NCBI RefSeq assembly: GCF_000701505.1
Contig: NZ_JNJB01000006.1
Location: 1-64,000, forward strand
Direction of reading: 5' to 3'
From: Dyadobacter crusticola DSM 16708
GTDB taxonomy: Bacteria > Bacteroidota > Bacteroidia > Cytophagales > Spirosomataceae
Length of the DNA stretch: 64,000 bases
The position numbers and the translations under genes were made by a program. Every line of letters starts with the position of its first letter. The first letter of the stretch is position 1. Below the pieces are notes generated by a model. The model was not told where the DNA came from. It saw nothing but the letters and a program-made list of their open reading frames with translations, and did no database searches. Shown piece by piece: positions 26,366 through 35,407 of the stretch.

Positions 26366-27616
26366 ATGAGAAAGATAGCAATCATGGGAGCAGGACAGTC
26401 GGGGTTACACCTGGCGATCAGACTTGTTAAAAGCGGATACGATGTAACGATCATTTCAGAACGTTCCGCCGAAGATATTTTTAATGGCCCGCCAACAGGA
26501 GCTACCTATCTTTTTCACGATACGCTGCAGTTGGAGCGCGAGCTCGGACTTGATTTCTGGAATGACACAGCTTACCATTCCACCGGTTTCAATATTAATC
26601 TCGGCAAGCCGGACGGAAGTCTTGCATTAGGTATCAAATCTCGCACAAGCAAGCCAGGTGCGTCCATTGATCAGCGTTTGAAGTTTTACCAATGGATCAA
26701 GCTGTTTGAGAAACTGGGTGGGAAATTCATTGTCAGCGACACCACGCCTTCCGATCTGCTCGCCTGCACAGCCCAGTTTGATCTCGTGATTGTGTCGTCA
26801 GGAAAAGGTCCGCTGGCCAGATTGTTTACGAAAGATGAGCAGCGCTCCACGCATGAAAAGCCCGCCAGAAAGCTGATACAGCTGCATATCAATGATTTTG
26901 AACAACCTGAAAAGACCAAATTCACCTCCATTACATTGGATGCGGTCATGGGCGGAGGGGAGATCATTACCGCGCCTTTTTACCAAAAAGACGATATTCA
27001 ATGTGCTTTTATCCTTGTTGAAAGTATTCCCGGCGGTCCAATGGACATTTTCGATGATGCGACCACAGGATCGGAATTGCTGGCAAGAGCCAAGGAAATG
27101 ATCCGCACGCTGATGCCCTGGCGCTATCCTGCTTTCGCCAATGCAGAAGTGATCGCCGAAAACGCCTTCTTGAAAGGTGCTTTCACGCCGGTGGTCCGCA
27201 AGCCGGTCGTGCAGCTCAATTCGACTGCCGCAGTACTTGGAGTAGGGGATACTGTGATTTTAAATGACCCTATCGTAGGTCAGGGCGGTAATAATGCTTC
27301 TAAAATGGCCAATGTTTATGCCAAAGCGATCATCGCAAGAGGCAATCAGCCCTTTGATGTAGATTGGATGAATGAAACTTTTGAAAGCTTCTGGGAATAC
27401 TCGAAACATGTGAACCGCTTCTCAGACATATTCCTGGCCCCGGCGCAACCGCACGTAGTAGAGCTGCTTGGAGCCGCCACTGAAAACCCTGAAATCGCTT
27501 CCGATTTTGTCAACGGCTTCAATCATCCGCCGGCATTGTTCCCCTGGCTTGACGATGCAGGTGAAGCTAAAAAATACCTGGCGAAGAAAGCCAGGAGCAC
27601 AGAGCCTGCGCTATAA
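26366..27616 (+). CDS. StyA-like FAD-dependent (styrene/indole) monooxygenase
   Basis: The protein of about 416 residues resembles the oxygenase part of two-component styrene and indole monooxygenases, which add oxygen to a vinyl or indole double bond using reduced FAD from a partner reductase. It shows the start KIAIMGAGQSGLHLAIRLV, the family stretch PPTGATYLFHDTLQLERELG and the later VLGVGDTVILNDPIVGQGGNNAS, which holds the second FAD-binding site. No StyB-type reductase is in the window, so the flavin must come from elsewhere. ATG 26366 is preferred (26348 is also possible). First gene of an operon with a methyltransferase (36-base gap). Confidence 0.82.
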   Translation: MRKIAIMGAGQSGLHLAIRLVKSGYDVTIISERSAEDIFNGPPTGATYLFHDTLQLERELGLDFWNDTAYHSTGFNINLGKPDGSLALGIKSRTSKPGASIDQRLKFYQWIKLFEKLGGKFIVSDTTPSDLLACTAQFDLVIVSSGKGPLARLFTKDEQRSTHEKPARKLIQLHINDFEQPEKTKFTSITLDAVMGGGEIITAPFYQKDDIQCAFILVESIPGGPMDIFDDATTGSELLARAKEMIRTLMPWRYPAFANAEVIAENAFLKGAFTPVVRKPVVQLNSTAAVLGVGDTVILNDPIVGQGGNNASKMANVYAKAIIARGNQPFDVDWMNETFESFWEYSKHVNRFSDIFLAPAQPHVVELLGAATENPEIASDFVNGFNHPPALFPWLDDAGEAKKYLAKKARSTEPAL

Positions 27617-27652
27617 GCAGATTTAGATATACTCAACCGTAAAATTCCAGAA

Positions 27653-28660
27653 ATGAACAAGCTCAACTTCGCGTCCACAGCGGATGCCGAACAGGAGAAC
27701 TATGTCTCCGCTCCAACACTGCCTGCTTACCAATTTCAGTCACAAACCGTCTCGATGCTGCGCCAAATGGTTGCCAATGGCGGCCCGGAGGAAAACGACT
27801 ATCCCGTTATAGACGAAATCATGCAACAATTATATCGCATGAAGCAAAACGGTCAGATAGGGAAGGTAGAAACAGCTTTCCTGCAGACCATTTTCAACGA
27901 CGAGTTTCTGGCCAATACCATTCATGGCTACGTGTATCGCAAACCGTTAGGGTATGCAGGCGATTATGCGCTCATCGACATGATCTACACCTATGCCAGT
28001 TTCAACCATCCGGCTTACGAGAAATGGGACCGTTACTTTCACTATCACGCTGCCACCAGTGCGGTGCGCAACCGGAAAACGTTCTTCAAAGAAAAGCTGC
28101 ATGCCAAACTGAAAAACCGCAAGTCGCCGCTGAATTTGCTGAATGTAGCCAGCGGCCCGGCAAGGGACCTCTTTGAGCTTTATCAGTCGATCGACCCGGC
28201 CATGCTGAAAACAACCTGCGTGGATATTGACTCAGACGCGATATCGTTCGCCGGAGATCTTTGCCAACCCTTTGCAGATCAGGTTCAGTTTTGTAAAAAG
28301 AACATATTGCGCTTTTCTGGCAACGAGAAATACGATGTGATCTGGTCGGCGGGTTTGTTCGATTATTTCGAAGACCGGGTTTTTATCATGGCCATCAAAA
28401 GGTTACTTACTTTCCTGAAACCGGGCGGAGAAATGCTCATCGGCAACTTCTCGGAAAACAACCCTAGCAGGGGTTATATGGAGATTTTTGGTGAATGGTT
28501 TCTTATCCACCGGAGCCCCGAAGAATTAATCCGCCTCTCCATTGAAGCGGGTGTACATCCTGCGAATATCACCGTCGAACAGGAGCCCATGGGGATCAAT
28601 CTGTTTCTTAAAATCCGTAGTGCAGTACCGGCCGAATTGTCCGCACTCTGCATGAACTAA
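27653..28660 (+). CDS. SAM-dependent methyltransferase (PhcB-like)
   Basis: The 335-residue protein has an all-helical N-terminal part with YVYRKPLGYAGDYALIDMIY (about residues 97-116), then a class I methyltransferase fold: SAM motif I is LLNVASGPARDLFELY, the acidic end of the second strand is CVDIDSDAISFA, and motif IV is YDVIWSAGLFDYF. The GYAGDY stretch occurs in methyltransferases annotated as PhcB-type makers of 3-hydroxypalmitate methyl ester, a quorum signal in Ralstonia; I do not claim that product here. It sits between the StyA-like enzyme and a degenerate serine hydrolase, in one likely operon. Confidence 0.8.
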   Translation: MNKLNFASTADAEQENYVSAPTLPAYQFQSQTVSMLRQMVANGGPEENDYPVIDEIMQQLYRMKQNGQIGKVETAFLQTIFNDEFLANTIHGYVYRKPLGYAGDYALIDMIYTYASFNHPAYEKWDRYFHYHAATSAVRNRKTFFKEKLHAKLKNRKSPLNLLNVASGPARDLFELYQSIDPAMLKTTCVDIDSDAISFAGDLCQPFADQVQFCKKNILRFSGNEKYDVIWSAGLFDYFEDRVFIMAIKRLLTFLKPGGEMLIGNFSENNPSRGYMEIFGEWFLIHRSPEELIRLSIEAGVHPANITVEQEPMGINLFLKIRSAVPAELSALCMN

Positions 28661-28708
28661 TACTGCTTACTCAATTCAATTATATCCATACCAATCAATT
28701 TCTTAAAA

Positions 28709-29926
28709 ATGAAAAATCACTTTTTTAAAGCAATTACGTTCGGCTTTGTTTTAATGTCAGGCGTATTATCAACAAGCTGCCGGGAGGACGAGCTTTTATC
28801 AGAACAGCCAACTACCGAGAAAATGGCCGACTCCACGAGGGCCGCAAAGTTCGCCGTACCCACTACCTTAGATCATGTAGAATTCGCGCGGAAAATTGAA
28901 GACTATATGGAGCCGCTGGTGGCCGGATTCGGTTATACGATTTATAACGATGGTGTAGAATATTACGGGACAAATGGCGGAGATGGCTGGGCGCGTAAGA
29001 AAGTGGACTCGCCACTGTTGTTCCACGGTGCGATTATCGAGCAGGAGATTTCCAAAGTGACCCAGTACGTTACGGCTGTCGCGGTGATCCGGGCGCTAGA
29101 AAAACATGGTCTTTCACTTGGCTCGGTAGTTTGGCCCTATCTTCCCAAATACTGGAAGCCAAGCGCGCAGTTCAAGACCCTTACTTTTGAGCGGCTTCTT
29201 GCCCACCGTACCGGTTTGATCAACTATAATGAGATTGGAAAGCTTTCACTCACGGTGTCCGGAAAGGTGAATGAAGCAATTTACAGTTCCAAGAGCATGC
29301 AAAACAATGATGTGAATTATCTGCTTCTGGGCATTATCCTGCCATATATTGAAGCCAAAAAGCTCGCTCAGCAAGGAAACAGCTCCAAACTGGCCAAGCT
29401 GGATCAGATGGACAACAACTTCGTCGAATACGGCGCACAGTTTCGCGCATTCGTGCGGACCAATGTGTTTGCGGCGGCCAAACTATCGAATGCAAATGTG
29501 ATCGACTGGCAGGTATGGAATGAAAACGGTGTAGTCTCACCTTCTCTTGGAACGAAGGGATACCCGACCAAAAATGGAGACGAACCAGGTACAACCAAAG
29601 CAGTGCGCATAACGAATTGCGGGGTTACGGGTTTGTATATGAGTGCAGATCAGTTTGCCAAGTTGCAGTCGGCAGTGGCGCAGTTCAGGATTATCAGCTT
29701 TGATAACATTAACAAGATGAAGTCGAATTTACTCGGATTTGACGGCAGCGTAGCCGGCAATAAGGGTAAATACTACTGGAAAAAAGGCGAGGAAGGCAAT
29801 TGTGAGGCGATGATTGTTGATTTCGGAAAAGTGCAGGTCGCTGTATTTGCCACCTCAACACACAGCGAGATTACAAATCCCGCAGTTCTTGCGAAACTTT
29901 ACGAGGCTTCTTTCAAGAATCTTTAA
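28709..29926 (+). CDS. Beta-lactamase-fold lipoprotein lacking catalytic residues
   Basis: The 405-residue lipoprotein (signal ending LSTSC) has the shape of serine hydrolases of the beta-lactamase group: KVTQYVTAVAVIRALEKHGLSL aligns with the helix after SxxK, LTFERLLAHRTGLINYN with the LLxHTSGL stretch, and VNYLLLGIILPYIE with the helix after YSN. The nucleophile Ser is replaced by Glu (EISK, about residue 111), YSN reads NND (about residue 199), and no HxG is seen near the end. It is thus probably a binding or scaffolding protein and not an enzyme. Third gene of the StyA-like operon (48-base gap), followed by a terminator. Confidence 0.8.
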   Translation: MKNHFFKAITFGFVLMSGVLSTSCREDELLSEQPTTEKMADSTRAAKFAVPTTLDHVEFARKIEDYMEPLVAGFGYTIYNDGVEYYGTNGGDGWARKKVDSPLLFHGAIIEQEISKVTQYVTAVAVIRALEKHGLSLGSVVWPYLPKYWKPSAQFKTLTFERLLAHRTGLINYNEIGKLSLTVSGKVNEAIYSSKSMQNNDVNYLLLGIILPYIEAKKLAQQGNSSKLAKLDQMDNNFVEYGAQFRAFVRTNVFAAAKLSNANVIDWQVWNENGVVSPSLGTKGYPTKNGDEPGTTKAVRITNCGVTGLYMSADQFAKLQSAVAQFRIISFDNINKMKSNLLGFDGSVAGNKGKYYWKKGEEGNCEAMIVDFGKVQVAVFATSTHSEITNPAVLAKLYEASFKNL

Positions 29927-29947
29927 GTCTAAGCATCACCACTAATG

Positions 29948-29995
29948 AAGCGATCACCAGAATGGCACTGTCCGGACTGGTGATCGCTTTTTATT
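29948..29995 (+). terminator. Rho-independent terminator after the StyA-like operon
   Basis: AAGCGATCACCAG (29948-29960) pairs with CTGGTGATCGCTT (29977-29989), followed by TTTATTTTT. It closes the three-gene operon. Confidence 0.85.
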
Positions 29996-30160
29996 TTTGC
30001 CAAAATATTCAAAACAACCCGACTATTGCTCAAATGGGAATACGGTATCAGGGAAATGCATCTGAGTACATTCAAAGCGCAGAGATTTTTTTAACCTGCT
30101 GCGTTAAAGATTAACCCCAGCTTGCTTTTGCTCAGCAATGCGCCAACCGTTTATTCGTCC

Positions 30161-30883
30161 ATGATTTACGTAGCACTATTTTTATCGGTCATTTTCGCGT
30201 CAGTCGGCTTCATCGTGACCAAAAACAATGCGAAGTACCTGTTATCGGGCTACAACACGATGTCAGAGACGCAAAGAGCGAGCTTCAATATCGAGGGTTA
30301 CCTGGCTTACTTCAAGCGTTTCCACATCTTTCTGGGACTTTCTCTTTTCTTAGGTACCGTGTTGATTAATATCATAAACAGCAACTGGGCCAGCATTTTC
30401 ATGACTACATTCCCTTTAGTCGCTTACGCTTACATGGTAGTCAGGGGCACGTTCTACATGAAAGCTTCCAGCGACAGAAGGCTGGTCTCTTACGTCGCAG
30501 GCGGTATTTTGCTGGCGATAGCCGTTTTCATCGGTATAAATGCAACCAGGGATCTTCAAAGCAGCGCGCTTGTTCTGGGAGAAGATTTCATTGAAATCAA
30601 AGGTTCGTACGGAGTGAAAATCAGAAAACACGATATACGAAGTGCGCAGCTCGTGAATGAAGTACCACCTGTTTCCTATAAAATAAATGGCTTTGCTGCC
30701 GGGGATTATGCAAAGGGATCTTTCAAGCTGAAAAATGGAAAGACCGTCCGCATGTTTGTAAATAAAAAGAAGCCACCATTTCTCGTGATCAATACCAACG
30801 ACGGTGAGATTTATTACAATACAGACGAAGGTAACCTGGACACACTGGCGAAGAGAATACAGATTTGGCTAAGTTTTAAATAA
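30161..30883 (+). CDS. DUF3784-type membrane protein
   Basis: The 240-residue protein from ATG 30161 starts with the DUF3784 pattern: a helix (MIYVALFLSVIFASVGFIV), then KNNAKYLLSGYNTMSE and a second and third helix (FHIFLGLSLFLGTVLINII, FMTTFPLVAYAYMVVRG), with a fourth at LVSYVAGGILLAIAVFIGI. The soluble C-terminal half (about residues 130-240) looks like the PH-like domain found after such helices. Function unknown. The frame opens at 30122 but the added residues are not hydrophobic helix. Separate transcript from the operon before it. Confidence 0.78.
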   Translation: MIYVALFLSVIFASVGFIVTKNNAKYLLSGYNTMSETQRASFNIEGYLAYFKRFHIFLGLSLFLGTVLINIINSNWASIFMTTFPLVAYAYMVVRGTFYMKASSDRRLVSYVAGGILLAIAVFIGINATRDLQSSALVLGEDFIEIKGSYGVKIRKHDIRSAQLVNEVPPVSYKINGFAAGDYAKGSFKLKNGKTVRMFVNKKKPPFLVINTNDGEIYYNTDEGNLDTLAKRIQIWLSFK

Positions 30884-30942
30884 GATTTCTGCCAGTCGTG
30901 CCTTCTAAGCTTAATATTCATTAAATAACTACCCAGAGCTCC

Positions 30943-31836
30943 ATGAAAAGATCAGTATTTATTGCATTCACCCTCGCTGCATTTTTGTCGGTCGGAACGC
31001 TGGCTGCGCAGGAAGCTGCTTCGAGAGTAGTTGAGGACGGCGGGACCGGGAAGTACAGCGCGATCATGATGACAGAGGCTTCGTTGCCCACGCATACTGT
31101 TTTCAGGCCGAAGAATATCGAGCAGTTTGGCAAAAAGGAAAAGCTGCCCGTCATAGCCTGGGGAAATGGCGCCTGCTTCAATTCGCCCTGGGAGCACGTG
31201 AATTTTTTGAATGAAGTGGCTTCCCACGGTTTTCTGGTAGTAGCGATCGGCGTGATGCCGAAGGAGTCCGGGGAACAAGTGAAAGGTACTTCAAAGGCAA
31301 GCATGCTGGTTGACGCGATAGACTGGGCCATCGCTCAGAACGATGACAAGAAAAGCCCGTATTACCAGAAAATCGACGTGAAGAAAATTGCCGTGAGCGG
31401 CATGTCGTGCGGTGGATTACAAACGCTTGAAGTAGCTGGCGACCCGCGGGTTGCCACCACAGTTGTTTGCAACAGCGGCATCTTCAAAAACCCGGCAACT
31501 CAGCGCCCGGGAATGCCAAATCTGACCAAAGACCAGTTAAAAAAGATCCACACACCGACGCTCTATCTCCTGGGCGGTCCATCGGATATCGCATACAACA
31601 ATGGAATGGACGATTATGCCCAGATCAACCACGTTCCGGTTTTTGTGGCTAATATGGATGTCGGGCACGGGGGTACTTACAGCAAGCCTCACGGAGGCGA
31701 GTTTGCCCGGGTAGCAACTGCCTGGTACAAATGGCAGCTGAAAGGTGATAAGGATGCGGGGAAACTGTTTACCGGCAATCCGGCAGGTTTATCCCGATCA
31801 GAAGGATGGACAATGGAAAAAAAGAATATGCCTTGA
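30943..31836 (+). CDS. Secreted alpha/beta hydrolase
   Basis: This is a 297-residue exported esterase-like enzyme with a signal peptide (residues 1-22, ending LAAQ). The nucleophile elbow is AVSGMSCGGLQTLEVAGD near residue 153, an oxyanion strand is VIAWGNGACFNSPWEH, and the catalytic His is likely in MDVGHGGTY. The fold resembles the cutinase/PHB-depolymerase and platelet-activating-factor hydrolase branch. Substrate not known. It precedes the metal-efflux regulators by about 110 bases but has its own start and is probably not part of that operon. Confidence 0.82.
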   Translation: MKRSVFIAFTLAAFLSVGTLAAQEAASRVVEDGGTGKYSAIMMTEASLPTHTVFRPKNIEQFGKKEKLPVIAWGNGACFNSPWEHVNFLNEVASHGFLVVAIGVMPKESGEQVKGTSKASMLVDAIDWAIAQNDDKKSPYYQKIDVKKIAVSGMSCGGLQTLEVAGDPRVATTVVCNSGIFKNPATQRPGMPNLTKDQLKKIHTPTLYLLGGPSDIAYNNGMDDYAQINHVPVFVANMDVGHGGTYSKPHGGEFARVATAWYKWQLKGDKDAGKLFTGNPAGLSRSEGWTMEKKNMP

Positions 31837-31920
31837 TGCAAGAACTTGATTGAAGACTGGCAAGCTATCGAAAGAATGCAGATACTTACATCTTAACTGC
31901 CGGCGTGTGACTTTCGTCCG

Positions 31921-31928
31921 TAATTTTG
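31921..31928 (+). promoter_or_regulatory. Candidate -7 box TAATTTTG for the efflux regulator pair
   Basis: TAATTTTG fits TAnnTTTG and lies 21 bases before the ATG at 31950. The upstream TTG is missing at 17 bases. Confidence 0.45.
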
Positions 31929-31949
31929 CCTTCTCAACAAGTAATTGAA

Positions 31950-32630
31950 ATGAAGATACTCGTAGTTGAAGATGATCCCAGGATAAGCGGATTTTTGCAG
32001 AAAGGATTGCAGGAAGCCGGCCATTATGTGGAGTTAGCAGAGGACGGGATTGCTGCACGCAACTTTATCCAAAACGGATCGTGGGACCTTTTCATACTCG
32101 ACGTAATGGTACCCGAGATCGACGGCTTACAGCTGGCGCAGCTGATCCGGTTCAGGAAAATAGATACACCCATGCTTATGCTCAGTGCATTAGGTGAGGC
32201 TGATGATAAAATAAAAGCGCTGGACATTGGTGCAGATGATTATCTGGTAAAACCCGTCCATTTTCCCGAACTGCTTTCCCGCATCAATGCGCTGAGGAGG
32301 CGCTACGAGCTGCATTATTCCAATGATAATGTATTGGTCTGCGCCGATTTGAAAGTCGACGTCGACCGCAATGTAGTGGAGCGGGCAGGCAAGGAAATCA
32401 TATTATCCGCAAAAGAATTTAAATTCCTGGTTTACCTGCTTGAAAATCAGGGTAAAATAGTGACCCGAGCGCAAATTTTGCAGGTAGTCTGGGATACGAA
32501 CCAGGATACCTACACCAATGTAGTAGATGTGTACATTTCCTATCTGCGCAATAAAATTGATAGTGATTTCGGCGAAAAGCTGATCAGGACGGTGAAGGGA
32601 CGAGGATATATGATCACTTCTCAAAGATGA
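31950..32630 (+). CDS. OmpR/CusR-type response regulator of the efflux locus
   Basis: The 226-residue regulator has a receiver (ILVVEDDPRISGFLQKGL; Asp in LFILDVMVPEIDG; Lys in DYLVKPVHF) and an OmpR winged helix (SAKEFKFLVYLLENQG, VDVYISYLRNKID, TVKGRGYMI). The start at 31950 gives the usual MKILVVEDD. It overlaps the kinase gene by four bases (ATGA). The efflux genes follow in the same direction, and three TAATGTRG repeats at the pump promoter are its likely binding sites, so it probably induces the pump in response to metal. Confidence 0.92.
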   Translation: MKILVVEDDPRISGFLQKGLQEAGHYVELAEDGIAARNFIQNGSWDLFILDVMVPEIDGLQLAQLIRFRKIDTPMLMLSALGEADDKIKALDIGADDYLVKPVHFPELLSRINALRRRYELHYSNDNVLVCADLKVDVDRNVVERAGKEIILSAKEFKFLVYLLENQGKIVTRAQILQVVWDTNQDTYTNVVDVYISYLRNKIDSDFGEKLIRTVKGRGYMITSQR

Positions 32631-33979
32631 AAATCCAGCATAAGCTCACCCTGGTATCTTCAATGGTATTCGGGCTGGTCCTGACGTTTTCGTCCGGACT
32701 GATCTATCTGAATTTCATTGAGTCAGCTGAGAATATCTTTTTTGAGGAACTCGGACGCAAGGCTGCGCTTACGGCGCTGTTTTATCTGGAAGAGGATGAA
32801 ATGAGCTCCAAGGAATTCAGCCGCATTGAGCAGAAATTCCTCAATGCAACTGTCAATCAGGAGATCAGGCTATACGACAGGTCCGGTAATATCCATTTCG
32901 GCAAGGCAGATCCCGATACCAACATTACCTCAAAGATACTGAGCACCATAAGGGACCGCGATCATTACAGCTTCAAGGTAGGGAGCCTGTACTATTACGC
33001 CATTTATTACCGCGATAACCAGGGTTCTTTCAGTGTGATCATCAAAGCCAATAACCCTACTTTAAGCGCCCAGGAAAATGAGTTTTTGAAAATACTGCTG
33101 ACTGCACTACTGATCGGGATTGTGGTGATCGTGGTACTGAGCTATACTTTGTCGAGAGTAGCTTATCAGCCGATACGCGGCATTATCCACCAGGTGCAGT
33201 CGCTGGATATGACCGGAAAAAAGCAGATGCTGACTTACCCGAAGACCAAAGACGAGTTGGAGGATCTTTTCAAGGAATTTAATGGAATGCTTGAAAAGTC
33301 ATACAAAAGCATTCAGATCCAGAAGAACTTTATTAACCATGCCTCGCACGAGCTGAAAAGTCCCCTGGCATCTATTGTGGGTAACCTGGAAGTGCTTTTG
33401 AATAAAGAGCGGTCTGTTCAGGAGTATCAGAATACCATCGGGCACGTTCTTTCCGATGCCGAGCGTCTCGGGAAAATCCTTGAAAACCTGCTCACCCTGG
33501 CCGGACTGGATCAGAGTGCCGTTGAAATGAACACGTTGGAGCGCATTGACGAGATACTCTGGGAAGTGCTTGATCAGCTGAAAGCCGAGTACCCGGGGAC
33601 CATTGTCAACCTGCTCTGGCAGCTTCCCGAAGATCGCCCGGAGCTGCTTTCATTCGTCTGCAACCGCACCCAGCTTTACATAGCACTTTACAATCTGATC
33701 GAGAACGCAGCCAAATTCTCCGACGGGCAACCTGTTGACGTACAGCTGCTCGAAACCGATAACAGGCTCATGATCGAGATCCGCGACCGGGGTATCGGGA
33801 TCAAAAGCGAGGATCTGGTGCATATCGCTGAACCCTTTTACCGGGGTGGCAACACTTCACACAGGAGGGGCAATGGATTGGGAATGGCCATTGTAACCCG
33901 GATTTTTGAAAAACATCAGATCGTCATGAAAATCGACTCTGCTCCCGGGAAAGGCACCGCGATTCGGATCCGTTTCTAG
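32627..33979 (+). CDS. Membrane sensor histidine kinase (CusS-like)
   Basis: The 450-residue kinase has a transmembrane helix at about residues 8-28, a periplasmic sensor to about 150, a second helix (LKILLTALLIGIVVIVVL), a HAMP linker, HisKA with His in FINHASHELKSPLASIVGNL (about 240), the N box YNLIENAAKFSDG, and G boxes DRGIGI and GNGLGMAIV. Domain order and length match CusS-like copper or silver sensors, though the metal is not shown. It is translationally coupled to the regulator before it and stands 108 bases ahead of the pump operon. Confidence 0.9.
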   Translation: MKIQHKLTLVSSMVFGLVLTFSSGLIYLNFIESAENIFFEELGRKAALTALFYLEEDEMSSKEFSRIEQKFLNATVNQEIRLYDRSGNIHFGKADPDTNITSKILSTIRDRDHYSFKVGSLYYYAIYYRDNQGSFSVIIKANNPTLSAQENEFLKILLTALLIGIVVIVVLSYTLSRVAYQPIRGIIHQVQSLDMTGKKQMLTYPKTKDELEDLFKEFNGMLEKSYKSIQIQKNFINHASHELKSPLASIVGNLEVLLNKERSVQEYQNTIGHVLSDAERLGKILENLLTLAGLDQSAVEMNTLERIDEILWEVLDQLKAEYPGTIVNLLWQLPEDRPELLSFVCNRTQLYIALYNLIENAAKFSDGQPVDVQLLETDNRLMIEIRDRGIGIKSEDLVHIAEPFYRGGNTSHRRGNGLGMAIVTRIFEKHQIVMKIDSAPGKGTAIRIRF

Positions 33980-33998
33980 TCCTTTTCTCATCTACTTT

Positions 33999-34050
33999 TA
34001 ATGTAGCTCTCACACGGATATAATGTAGGTCAAAGATTGCTCTAATGTGG
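33999..34050 (+). promoter_or_regulatory. Three TAATGTRG direct repeats at exact 22-bp steps (operator candidate)
   Basis: TAATGTAG at 33999, TAATGTAG at 34021 and TAATGTGG at 34043 are each 22 bases apart, two turns of the helix. A weaker copy (AAAGATTGCTC) falls at 34032, in the 11-base phase. Direct repeats at 11 or 22 bases are the usual sites of OmpR-type regulators. The last copy lies inside the spacer of the promoter at 34037-34064. The regulator at 31950 is the obvious ligand. Confidence 0.7.
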
Positions 34051-34064
34051 CAGAGATAATTTTG
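34037..34064 (+). promoter_or_regulatory. Promoter TTG-N17-TAATTTTG of the efflux operon
   Basis: TTG at 34037-34039 and TAATTTTG at 34057-34064 are 17 bases apart and lie 23 bases before the GTG at 34088. The third operator repeat sits in the spacer. Confidence 0.75.
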
Positions 34065-34087
34065 TGCCTTAACATTTAGACATTTTT

Positions 34088-35383
34088 GTGAAAGGATATA
34101 TTGCTGTACTTGTCGTAATCGCCTCCTCTTTCTTATTCCCGTTAAAAACAGCTGCCCAGGACACAATCAGAATTAACCGGAAAGAAGCAGAGGCTTTATT
34201 CCTGAATAACAACCTTGACCTGATTGCCCAAAAACTAAGCATTCAGCAGGCAGAGGCATCCATTATTCAGGCCAGATTGTGGCCAAACCCTGAATTCAGC
34301 CTGGATGAAGTGAATTTGTGGGCTACGCGGAACCAGCTTTCGTCAGGCGAAAGGATCCCGCCGCTGTTCGGGAATTTTGGTAGAAACAGGGAATTTACCG
34401 CTGAGCTTTCCCAACTTATCGAAACGGGCGGAAAACGCAGGAAGCGCATTGCGCTCGAATCCGTGTCCAGAGATATCGCCGCCACCTATTTTGCAGAGCT
34501 GATCCGCGAGCTGAAAATGCAGCTCCGCTCGGCACTGCATGAGCTCGCATTTCAGCAGGCTTACCTGAACGTACTCGAAACGCAGAATGAGGCGGTGGGC
34601 CGGCTGCTTTCCTCTTTCGAGAGCCAGTACAAGCAGGGGAATGTCAATAAGCCGGAACTGTTCCGTTTACGCGCATTGAAGCTCGAACTCGGGCAGCAGA
34701 TCGTGGAATCCCAGAAGGAAATCAATGGTTTACAAAAAGACCTGACTGTGCTGCTGCATACACCCGCGAGCAGTTACCTGGTACTGGAATCGCCGGAAGC
34801 GATTGATACCAATGCATTGGCAGGCTTATCACTGGGGAACCTGACCGCGCTCGCCGCTGCCAATCGTCCCGACGGGCAGATCAGCGTTTTACAGCAGACC
34901 TACTCGCAGAAAAGGTACGATTACGAATACGCCCAGCGTAAGCCCGACCTGAATGTAGGCATGAACTACGACCGTGGCGGTAACTTCCTGCTCAACTTTT
35001 TCGGTTTTGGTTTGAAGTTCGATGTGCCCGTTTTCAACCGGAACCAGGGCGCGATCCTGGAAAGTAAGATCGGAATTAACCTGGCCAAAGTACAGGCCGA
35101 CCAGACGAGCAAGCGGATCGAGGCCGAAGTGGCAGTCGCATTCAGGAACCTTCAAAGAAGCCTCAGCGCGTACCAAAACCTCGACGCTGCTTACAGCGAA
35201 GAACTGGACAATGTGCTGGCTGCCTACACGCGGTATTTTATCGAGCGCAAAGTAAACCTGGTCGAATACCTGGACTTCTTCGAAGCCTACATTTCCAATA
35301 AGCGAACGATTTTCACGACGATCAACCAGCTGCAGCAAAGCAAGGAGGAGCTGGCTTATGTCACCGGCTCGGAAATCCAGTAA
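34088..35383 (+). CDS. TolC/CzcC-family outer membrane efflux protein
   Basis: This is the outer membrane channel of a tripartite metal efflux system. The protein has 431 residues, a signal peptide (residues 1-23, ending TAAQ) and the two long coiled-coil repeats of the family (QAEASIIQARLWPNPEFSL; later DQTSKRIEAEVAVAFRNLQ). It starts at GTG 34088, since no ATG gives the signal peptide. It is the first gene of the operon with the adaptor (24-base gap) and pump. Confidence 0.9.
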   Translation: MKGYIAVLVVIASSFLFPLKTAAQDTIRINRKEAEALFLNNNLDLIAQKLSIQQAEASIIQARLWPNPEFSLDEVNLWATRNQLSSGERIPPLFGNFGRNREFTAELSQLIETGGKRRKRIALESVSRDIAATYFAELIRELKMQLRSALHELAFQQAYLNVLETQNEAVGRLLSSFESQYKQGNVNKPELFRLRALKLELGQQIVESQKEINGLQKDLTVLLHTPASSYLVLESPEAIDTNALAGLSLGNLTALAAANRPDGQISVLQQTYSQKRYDYEYAQRKPDLNVGMNYDRGGNFLLNFFGFGLKFDVPVFNRNQGAILESKIGINLAKVQADQTSKRIEAEVAVAFRNLQRSLSAYQNLDAAYSEELDNVLAAYTRYFIERKVNLVEYLDFFEAYISNKRTIFTTINQLQQSKEELAYVTGSEIQ

Positions 35384-35407
35384 TCACCCTCATTTTTAAT
35401 CCAAATC

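Noticed and set aside
31381-31430. Cys next to the nucleophile in GMSCGG of the secreted hydrolase
   Set aside because: The Ser is at the usual GxSxGG position, so no change of nucleophile is needed.
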